From Triparma columacea (taxonomy: Eukaryota; Sar; Bolidophyceae; Parmales; Triparmaceae), in the NCBI GenBank assembly GCA_030267965.1, contig BRYA01000586.1, positions 1 through 36,426 of the forward strand: a DNA stretch of 36,426 bases, in the 5' to 3' direction. Position 1 is the stretch's first letter. Each line of letters opens with the position of its first letter. The notes below the pieces were generated by a model. It had not been told where the DNA came from and made no database searches. It was given only the letters and a program-made list of their open reading frames with translations. Below, piece by piece: positions 1 to 7,942 of the stretch. The translations under genes were made by a program, and so were the position numbers.

Positions 1-74
1 CTGTCACTTCCTCCCCTCCCACCTCTCCGTCACCCCGGGCTAATCTTCCTCCCCCCCCCCCCCCCCTCCTCAAG

Positions 75-2187
75 TTCCACGTCCACCTGCAGAAGGCCAA
101 GGAGCGCGTCGTCTGTCAGCTCATCGCCGACAAGGTGCAGCCCGACTGCATCCAGGGCGTCACCATCCCTTCGAAGGAGGTCAAGGTCGTCTTTGCCCTC
201 TTCTACCCCCCCTCCACCACGGCGCCCACCAAGAACCACGAGCTGGACAGGAGCAACTCCTGCATCGCGCACCTCCACAAGGTGCTGGGCATGGTCGGCG
301 GGCCGGGGAACGAGCAGGAGGTGGCGCGGTTCATCGAGAAGCACGTGCTGTTCGTGAACCTGCTCTGGGTGAAGCTACCGGTGACGGTGGCCGGCAAGCG
401 CCCCCGCCCCTTCAAGACGTACACGCAGCGGGTCGGGGAGGGGCTCATCGACGGCCACAGGGGCCTCGTCGCGGGCGTCATCGCGGCCGCCGCCAAGGAC
501 TCCGGGTCCACCTCAGACGCGCCGCTCCCCGTCTTCGCGTGCGGCGACGTGCCCCACGACCAGTTCGCGAGCCTGCTCACCACCTTCTCCAACGTGGACG
601 TGAAGGACATGTACCTGTCGCACCCGGAGGCGTGGCTCGCGCTTGGCGGCATCTCCGACGAGGACCGCGCCATCATGGCCAGCAAGGAGGACACCGCCGC
701 GGCGAGGGACGCCAAGAAGGTCGTCGAGATGAAGATGATGACGGCGCCAACGAAGCCCGAAACGTTCGACAGGAACGACGCCAGCCTCAACCTCTTCCAG
801 AACCTCGCCCTACCCAACTGCACGAACGGCGACGTCCAAATCTTCTCCACCATCTTCGAGGACGACAGCAAGCTTTTCGAGGTGCTGCACAAGGGGAGGA
901 GCGACAGGGCCAAGGACAAGTTCGACAAGGTGTGGGGGGGCAGGGCGGCGACCACCAAGGCCGAGCACGACGCCAACGTGGTGCCCGACGACGGCTTCCC
1001 GCTCGAGGACTTCGGGTTCACGGCCCAGGAGGCGTTCCAGGCCGCGCACAAGGGGGACGCCGAGCAGCGCCCCCCGGAGGAGCTGAAGGCGTACGCCACC
1101 GCGGCGCAGAGCAGGGGCGAGGTGAGCAAGAAGGGCATCGAGCAGGCCAAGGTGGGCAAGTTCAGGATCAAGGGCGACGACAAGAACTCCAAGGTACGTG
1201 CGTGCGGGACGCGCCTGCTGCTGCTTCCGCGCCCCCCCCGCCTCCTCTCTCACCTGCTGCTGCTTCCGCGTCCGCCCGCCCCCCCCTCCTCTCACCCTCC
1301 GCTGGCGCTCTCCTCTCTCGCCGCACGCAGAAGCAGGACCCGAACATCACGCAGCAGCAGTACATCATGCAGCAGAGCATGAGCGGGGACGGCAGCGGGC
1401 CGGAGCACGAGCGCACCGACGCGGCGGTGAACAGGGCCCGGATCAGCACGGAGGGCGTCGAGCAGGCCAAGGGGGGCAAGTTCAGGATCAAGGGCGACGA
1501 CAAGAACTCCCTGGTACGTGCGTGCGGGACACGCCTGCTGCTGCTTCCGCGCCCCCCCCGCCTCCTCTCTCACCTGCTGCTGCTTCCGCGTCCGCCCGCC
1601 CCCCCCTCCTCTCACCCTCCGCTGGCGCTCTCCTCTCTCGCCGCACGCAGAAGCAGGACCCGGGGATCACCGAGCCGCAGCACAGGGTCCAGCAGCTCTA
1701 CTTCGGCGGCGGCAAGGGCGACGCCAAGCAGCACACGTCGAGGGCGTCGCGCGGCAAGCCCGTCAGGACCGTCAAGCGCATCAGCGAGAAGCAGCGCCTC
1801 AAGACGAAGCAGCGCTACGTGACCACCCTCATCGCGAACGACACCGCGGCGGTGCAGGCGGCGAAGCGGGCCAGGCAGGAGAAGAACAACGCGAGCCAGT
1901 TCTTCATGTGCCCCAACTTCGCGATCTGCGGACACAGCGCGAAGCGACCCAGCGAAATCAACACCTACGGCGGGATGTTCGGCCACGCCGCCATCTGCTG
2001 CCCGGACCTCGTGGACCGCCTGCCGATGGTCCTCCCCGCGGGCAGCATCAAGACCCAGAACCTCAACAACAGGATGCGCGCGTACCTGGCCTGGTACAGG
2101 AAGACGGGGAGCGTGGCGGGGCCGAGCAAGAAGCACAAGCCGCTGAACTACAAGAAAATGTTCATCCCCGAGTCCCTGTGGAAGTAG
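75..2187 (+). CDS. Unrecognised GC-rich protein, 5'-partial, three visible exons
   Basis: I do not recognise this family. Three frame-consistent exons can be read: 75-1193, 1331-1513 and 1651-2187, joined by two phase-0 GT-AG introns. They give about 612 residues ending in TAG. The frame stays open upstream, but a poly-C tract followed by TCCTCAAG at 66-74 looks like a 3' splice site, so earlier exons probably lie left of the window. The C-terminal exon holds Cys/His residues (MCPNFAICGH and GHAAICCP) that could bind metal, but no known finger pattern fits. Residues around both introns form a 38-residue tandem repeat (EQAKxGKFRIKGDDKNS then KQDPxIT). Third codon positions are almost all G or C, far more than in the genes downstream. 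There is no methionine start in view. I am confident it is coding and have no opinion on function. Confidence 0.72.
1137..1662 (+). repeat. Tandem exon-intron duplication, period 320 bp, with twin 137-bp introns
   Basis: The segment 1137-1342 recurs at 1457-1662 with a shift of exactly 320 bases. The introns 1194-1330 and 1514-1650 are both 137 bp and differ at only one base (GGGACGCG versus GGGACACG). The 57 coding bases before each donor differ at four positions. After about 12 coding bases past the acceptor the DNA diverges, although the encoded protein stays similar. Each intron starts with GTACGTGCGTGCGG and ends with CCGCACGCAG, giving a 9-bp inverted repeat near its ends. Each also holds an internal direct repeat beginning CCTGCTGCTGCTTCCGCG. 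Confidence 0.9.
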
Positions 2188-2508
2188 GCGGCCCGGGGGG
2201 CGGCTCGGGGGGCGGCTCGGACGGCCAAGGGAGCGGGTGGAGGCAGGGGGTGGGGGGGGTCTGTGCTGTACTGTGATGTACGCCTGTTGTTGCGAAAAAA
2301 TTCCCGGCTTACTCTAGTTCTCCTCTTTATGGGAGTCTTCCTTTTTCTCATATGTACTGTTGCCGCAATCGGAAAGCTTGGGATTCATGAATTGAGAGGA
2401 CCCATCGTAGTTGGTTGCAACGGATGGACCATACTAGACATCGACTGAAGTTCTGGCACATTTTTGAAAAGACAAAAATTTTAGCAAACAAAACGGAGGC
2501 CATTTATT
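2188..2508. other. Intergenic stretch, no gene seen
   Basis: The first part continues the GC-rich composition of the upstream gene and carries a short direct repeat of GGGCGGCTCGG around 2196-2220. Composition drops sharply near 2280 to AT-richer DNA. No open frame with coding character, tRNA or other RNA gene is visible. It lies between the 3' ends of the gene at 75-2187 and the minus-strand pseudogene. Confidence 0.6.
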
Positions 2509-3567
2509 TCAAATATCAATAAACTCGTCTCCGTTGCCACCAGGGATGTGTCCAGCCTCCCCAATCTGGACCTGGATCATCTTTTCCTCCTTCTCCCCGT
2601 CTACGCTTTCGTCGTTGGCCACCCCCTTGGCCGTTCCCGTAATGATGTCGCTGTTCTTGGCGATGACAATCTTCCCCGTCCCGTCCATGCTGGCCACAGG
2701 GTCGTCGTTCCCGAGCTCGATCACGACGCAGCCCTCGTCGTAACCGATGGCGATCTTGTTGGAGGTGTTCGTGGCGGCGAGGGCCCAAGCGCGCTCCATG
2801 CCGTAGTTAAGGGTGGTCTCGGCACGGTAGGTGGTGGCTTGCCACATGCGGACGGTGCTGGGGAAGGTAGGGGGGGGTAGGGGGGGGGGTGAGTTCGAGG
2901 CCGCCGAAACAAGTTCTCGAGTAAGTTAGTGTTCTTCTTCCTCACCTGTCCTCTGAGCATGCAATGATGAGTGGTAGCTTCGGGTGGAACATGACCGCAC
3001 AGATGTTGTTCGTGTGTCCCTCCAGGGTCTGCACCACGCTCTTCGTCTGGTAGTCTCATATCTTGACAGTGTTATCATCGGCCCCGGAGAGGAGGTAGGG
3101 CTTGTCGCCTGAGGGGTAGTAGTCTATGCAGTTCACGCCCCGCTCGTGGCCCTCGAGGCTGTAGTGGGGGTGGGGCTTGCTGAGGCCCCAGACCTTGATG
3201 GTGCGGTCGAGGGAGGCGGTCGCGAAGGTGTTGGTGTCCTTGGGGTTGAACTTGCACATCATGACGTAGTGCACGTGGCCCTCGAATATCTGGGTGTTTG
3301 CAAAGTTCTTGTCCCAATCCCAGAGCTTGACGGAATAGTCGTCGGAGGAGGAGATGATGTAGGGGAGGGTTGGGTGAACCTGGGATGAGGGGGGCGGGGC
3401 GGGGACGAGGGGTTAGTTGATGACTAGTGTCTAAACTGGGAGTACCACTGTCTATTCTTGTGCCCTTTGGTCCTCACCTCCACTGTCCTAATGAAGTCTG
3501 AGTGTGCCTCCCATTCTTTGACCTTCTCCCCGTATTAAAGTTGAAGACTCTAAGCTTCATGTCGTCG
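2509..3567 (-). pseudogene. Truncated coatomer beta-prime subunit (COPB2/SEC27) pseudogene
   Basis: The minus strand encodes WD40 blades closely matching the N-terminal propeller of the COPI coat subunit beta-prime: [53 protein letters not shown] and ETTLNYGMERAW with GYDEG. Recognisable coding segments are 3478-3567, 2946-3379 and 2509-2857. They are separated by two introns with proper GT-AG ends and preserved phase (3380-3477 and 2858-2945). Three defects argue for decay. TGA at 3056-3058 replaces the invariant Trp of KIWDYQ. One base is missing near 3527-3532, shifting the frame between the FNFNTG and EKVKEWEAHSD segments. The protein stops after roughly 200 of the usual 900 residues. Retained introns mean this is a DNA-level copy, not a retrocopy. 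Two sequencing errors could explain the internal breaks but not the truncation. Confidence 0.82.
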
Positions 3568-3739
3568 CTGGGTATGGTTATATTCCCAATTAATTCCTGT
3601 TTTTTGAGTTGAGCTTCACCTTGACACCTCAGGGATGAAGTTCAGAATGAGTTCCTCCCAATCTTGTTGTAGGGTTTTTTTTTTGGGTTGCTCAATTTTC
3701 GCATAGATTAAGTAGTTATCTCAATAATCGGTGCCTATT

Positions 3740-5520
3740 ATGGAAGGCCTTCATATCCCTACGTTCACATCTGCATCAAACATGAAGAAATCCAACTCCA
3801 ATCAAAGCCTGGGAGCCGGCTCAATAGACTTTGATGTATTATCAGCCTATTTGGAACAAGATGGAGTGTATGGCTTTAATGAGAGTGCTCTACCTCCATC
3901 ATTACTCCCTTCAAGCGGTGCAAGCTCTACAAACTCAGGTGAATACCAATAATGAACAAAGAAAATGTACTGAGAGAGCCCGACCTCATTCATCTTTGAA
4001 AGCATTCGCTGCTTCAATTACGCTTCAAATACGCTTCAATTCGACGTTTTCTTCTCTCGTCATCTCATACACTCAATTCGCGCCCACCACCCACTCAATA
4101 TACGCCCACCAACCACTCAATATACACCCAACTCACCCCCATTTATACCCTCAACTCCCTCCACTCTACTCCACCTTCACTCACGAGCAGACGGTAACGA
4201 CAATTTTGGTGCAGATAAATATAACGCCCTTTGGGATTATCCTACCCCAGACTCCCAATTTCACCCTGCCCCTGGGCTGCAGCAACCCTTGCAGCCACAA
4301 AAGGCAGAGGAGGTAAGAATGGGTGATAATTGGAAGAGCTCTTGGAAAGGGGCAATTCAAAAATTGCGGTGTACCTTGCGCGCTACCTAAACTTTGCGCT
4401 AGAGCGCACAACGAATCTAATCTGACCAATAAATGCAACGAAACCCTTTTTGCGATTCGCTTCGCTCATCGCCCGCAGCCACAGAAGGTGGGGTCGCAAC
4501 TGACGCGTACAGGAACCAGGACTAGTAGCAGGCGGGTGGCCAAGGCAACGTCTTACGCGGCAGAATCCGTGACTACTACCACGACCAAGGGAGGGCGAGG
4601 CAAGGGCAAGGGGGGCGGCAAGAAACGGAAGAACTCGAAGGATGTGTCTGGATCGCAGATTTCGTCCACAAAGTCAAAGTCTCAGGCCCAGGTCGACCGC
4701 CGCAGGGAGCGCAACCGCATCCTAGCCCGGCGCACCCGTCTCCGCAAGAAGTTCTTCTTTGAGAACCTCCAAGCCGAGGTTGCCAACCTCAAGAACCAGA
4801 ACGTCAAGCTCAAAGAGATTGTTGCCTCCAAGCTACCCCCCCCCGTCGCCGAGTCCATCCTCTCAACCTGCCAGATCGAGCTCCCCCCCTGTATCCTCGA
4901 GGACCCCTCCATAGCCCCATTCTTCAACGCAGCTCAGACAGACTACGCAGAGGAGGACACCAAGTTCGCCGCGAGCCTAAGGATTGCGCAGGCGAGCTTC
5001 TGCATATCGGACCCGAGCCTACCGGACTGCCCGATCGTCTACGCGAGCCCGGGATTCTGCGACCTTACTGGATACGACTTGGCTGAGGTAAGCTTTTAGA
5101 GTGACGGATGACGACGCGGTCGCCAAAATGCTACAGTATGGCTAACGCAAACCCCTTTCACTTCCCCCTGCGACGCAGGCCCTCGGTAGGAACTGCCGCT
5201 TCCTCCAGGGCCCCGGCACCTCCCTTGAAAAGGTAGCTAAGCTCCGAGACCACATCAGGAGGGGGCAGGACGTTTCCGTGACCCTCCTAAACTACCAAAA
5301 GGACGGCACGCCCTTCTGGAACTCCCTCTTCGTCGCCTCCCTTATGGACACGTCAGGAAACGTCGTTAACCACATCGGGGTAATCACCGAGGTCGCGGGA
5401 CCACCTCCCGGAGACCCAGAATTCGACAAGGCGGCAAAGCAGAAGATCGAAGCCAAGAACGAAGCAGAAATCGAGGACGGGGACCTCCTTCTGAGGGATG
5501 TAGAGGATGACTTTCTCTGA
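3740..5520 (+). CDS. AUREO: Aureochrome: bZIP-LOV blue-light-responsive transcription factor
   Basis: Four exons (3740-3938, 4191-4312, 4479-5087, 5179-5520) join in phase to give 423 residues. A basic region (DRRRERNRILARRTRLRKKF) is followed by a leucine-zipper-type helix, so the protein should bind DNA as a dimer. The C-terminal half is a LOV/PAS domain with the photoactive-cysteine motif GRNCRFLQG at the start of the last exon, preceded by PIVYASPGFCDLTGY and followed by NYQKDGTPFWN and NHIGVITEV. The N-terminal region is Ser/Asn- and then Gln/Pro-rich, as in transactivation segments. In known aureochromes, blue light forms a flavin-cysteinyl adduct at this Cys and changes dimerisation and DNA affinity. 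I chose ATG 3740 because it opens a frame that splices cleanly. The N-terminal exons are the least certain part. Confidence 0.93.
4071..4135 (+). repeat. 22-bp minisatellite inside the first aureochrome intron
   Basis: About three 22-base units start at 4071, 4093 and 4115. Each begins ACTCAAT and continues with a CCCACCA-type core. They lie in the C-rich 3' part of intron 3939-4190. A shorter ACGCTTCAA repeat precedes them at about 4018-4040. Confidence 0.75.
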
Positions 5521-5860
5521 GTGTTTTGGCCCTTTGGGACAGCAGAGAGGCCAAATAGAAAGTTGGCACCCCCCCCCATCTCTACCCTCGAAGCCGACGC
5601 CTGTGCAGCACATGCACAGGTTTCGAAACGGGTAACAGGTGGGAACTGGGTGTGGAGGGGGGGGGGGGGTTGGGGAGGTACACGCACGCACGCAAACACG
5701 ATTGACTATTGCCGATAGCAAAGCAAACAACGAAAGGGGGGCAGGGGAACTTCATGGAGGCTTCGGAAAACAAACTATTGCATTTCGATCTGGGGGGAAT
5801 AAACTTCACTCCAACAAATCTGTTAACCACTATATTTTATCCAAAAACAAGGCCTTTTAC
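5521..5860. other. Convergent intergenic region
   Basis: It separates the 3' ends of the aureochrome and the minus-strand glycosyltransferase. It contains a long G run near 5656-5669 and a short CACGCACGCACGC repeat near 5682. The frames across it have no coding character that I can defend. The two 3' untranslated regions probably share it. Confidence 0.6.
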
Positions 5861-7838
5861 TCAACCTTCCTCTTCACTAACGAGTCTGGAGATAAGTTCC
5901 AAGCACCTGTCCTTCCCTCGCTCCCTCTCCATTTCAACCGCGTGGCGTCGAAGGTTCTTCCTGTAGGCATTATCATCTCCGCTCAAGCCTGTGCGCGGAA
6001 CGCGAAGCGGACGACGGAAGGGTTTAGCGCCCAAGCGTGTGCCGGGGTGCAAGCCCCTTTGCACTCGGGGGCAGCAAAGCAGTAATAGCAACAAAAGTTC
6101 AACCACTCAATCGGAAACTGGAACACCTCCAATGTAGACCTCGCACGCTAATGCAACCCTCTCCGCGACTCGCTTCGCTCGTCGCCCACAAACTCACCTG
6201 CCACAGCCTCCCTCATCAGCCCGGGGCTCAAAGAGCTCAGCGGGTACTTAAACGAAACCCCTAGCCCGGACCTCTCCACGCTATCCGAGTTGTGCGGCTG
6301 GTCCCCGAAGCAGGGTACGACCAGCATGGGAACTTCGCAAAGCATGGCCTCCATCGTCGATCCCATCCCCCCGTGTGTTATGAAGCAGTCCGCGTGCTCG
6401 AGTACTCTTAGTTGTGGCACCTTATCGAACGCAAGGAAGTTCGGCGGCAGAGGTATCACCTCCCCAGCTTCTTCTGACGTCACGGTGGAGGGATCTCGAA
6501 TCTCCGAGAGCACCTCGTCTACCCCTTGGCGGCCGCAAACTAGGAGAACTAGGTAGTCGTCGTCACCCCCTAGCGCCTTGAAGCAGGTGCGTATTACATA
6601 GTTCATGAAGTCCCTGCCCGTCATGTCGAAGAGGGTTTGCATTCTTCCAAGCCCATCCATGACCTTGCTGCCGTCGTCGTTCATAGAGATATGGCTGGGA
6701 ACGACGCGTCCGAGCTGAAGCGAAAAGAATCTGTCGGTGACGACAGAACCAAGTGACATTAACACAACACGCTTTCCGGCCTTCTTGGCTGAGGAGCGAA
6801 GCGAGGAGCGGGAGACTTTGTGTTAGACAGTGTGGCCAAGATGAAGTTAGCAACGAGGCTTGCCGTACTCTCGCAACATCGTTTTCGCAAGCGTTGGCTT
6901 CGAATGTTTCCGCCCTCACCTTTGATGATCTGCTCCATCTGGAAATCCTCCTGCTTTGGGTGGAGGTCGCTCTCACGTTCGTACAGGGTCCCAACGCAGT
7001 GGAATGACTCGGGGGACCACAGGTCCTTCTGAGCCGGGGTGCAGAGACCCGAGTAGAGGGCAGAGTTGGTGAGGACGAGGTTGAGAGATTGGGAGTACCA
7101 AGAGGACGCAGGCAACCCGAGGTCGAAGAGATCTATTTCGTAAGTTTCCAGGAGCCACTCTCTCACACCCCTCGATTTCTCCCTGTGCACCTCAGTCTCA
7201 AGAGCAGCCATCGTTCCGGGACCGCTGTGTGGGATGATGGCCACGTGCTCACAACCGACGATTCGGGCAGCTGCTGGAAACACCGGGTTGAAAGGATCGT
7301 ACAAACAAACGGAAGGCGACAGCGACCTCAAATCCTCAACCAACGCTGGAAGTCTGAGCCACCGCGAATTGAGCATCCCCTCGAGGCGAGGCTCCCCGCG
7401 AAGCTCATCACAATTCCTATATGTTCTAAGTTTGCCCCCCGCCGCGAGGACCGCTGCGCCAAGCGGAGAATCTGAGTTCACATAATCCAACCCTGGGGGG
7501 CCCTGGTGGTCTGCAAAGTATGAAACGTTCACATTTTCGTCTGTCAGGGCTTTTACGAGGGGGATTGTCGGGTTGATGTGCCCTTGGCCTAACGTTTGGA
7601 GGAAAACTACGTCAAGGCCCTCCAAGCCAGACACTTTTGCACTTAGGAACGAGCCTCGTCTTCGACGTCTAGTTCGACTGGCTTGGAGGTTTGTGTTTTG
7701 AACCCTTCGAAGCCTATCCTGATTTGCTTTTCTTCGAACGCCGAGGTGAAGATCTTGCTGGGAATTGTTGTTAAAGACGAAGGAGGTCAAAACAGATATA
7801 TTAGCTGAGATTAAAAGAAGTAATAATCTCGTAACCAT
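5861..7838 (-). CDS. GT1-family UDP-glycosyltransferase with N-terminal targeting sequence
   Basis: Three exons on the minus strand (6920-7838, 6198-6788, 5861-5988) join in phase to 545 residues. The N-terminal half carries LGQGHINPTIPL, where the His of GHxxP is the expected catalytic base of GT-B glycosyltransferases. The C-terminal half carries THGGMGSTMEA then VPCFGDQPHNSDSVE, the sugar-nucleotide-binding signature of the UGT/macrolide glycosyltransferase group. The last exon supplies the usual C-terminal helix (YRKNLRRHAVEME). It should transfer a sugar from an activated nucleotide donor to a small acceptor, which cannot be told from sequence. The first 20 residues are a hydrophobic signal-like helix (MVTRLLLLLISANISVLTSF) followed by a stretch rich in Asn, Gln, Ser and Arg. 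This may be a signal peptide alone or a bipartite plastid presequence with Phe near the cleavage site. Confidence 0.88.
5989..6197 (-). repeat. Intron bounded by imperfect ~40-bp inverted repeats (introner-like)
   Basis: This is the second intron of the glycosyltransferase, with a GTGAGT donor and a CGCACAG acceptor. The segment 5993-6029 (GCGCGGAACGCGAAGCGG at its start) and the segment 6146-6185 (ending CTTCGCTCGTCGC) are imperfect reverse complements, sharing the CGAAGCG and AGGGTT...TAGCG blocks. The same TTCGCTCGTCGC-type sequence ends introns of other genes in the window. Terminal inverted repeats just inside the splice sites are the hallmark of introner elements derived from DNA transposons in some algae. 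Confidence 0.55.
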
Positions 7839-7942
7839 ATCTAAAAACGCTTTCGTCCGTTAGGGAAGCCTCAAAAAACAAATCCTAAAATGCTCCACTT
7901 TTTTGTTTTCGTACTTATATTTTCTTCATTTCCTCCCTCCCC
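7839..7942. promoter_or_regulatory. Compact divergent promoter region
   Basis: Only 104 bases separate the start codons of the minus-strand glycosyltransferase and the plus-strand coiled-coil gene. Both promoters and 5' untranslated regions must fit here or overlap. The strip is AT-richer than its flanks, with T-rich runs on the plus strand near 7899-7925. No canonical TATA box stands out. Confidence 0.45.

Noticed and set aside
203..1192. A 329-codon open frame on the minus strand
   Set aside because: It is the antisense shadow of the GC-rich gene. Its composition (Ser/Ala/Pro runs) and lack of any motif contrast with the plus-strand frame, which splices cleanly.
3056..3058. TGA in place of a conserved Trp, read as evidence of a genetic code where TGA is Trp
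   Set aside because: TGA is used as the terminal stop in several genes here (for example at the end of the aureochrome and the START-PDZ gene), and the same locus has a frameshift and truncation, so decay is simpler.
3568..3739. Possible additional upstream coatomer exon (LQQDWEELILNFIPEVS on the minus strand)
   Set aside because: It splices in phase with the SDDM exon, but its sequence does not match the expected coatomer N-terminal blade, so I left it outside the pseudogene.
5639..6085. A 148-codon plus-strand frame between the aureochrome and the glycosyltransferase
   Set aside because: It overlaps the terminal exon and intron of the glycosyltransferase on the other strand and shows no protein-like pattern.
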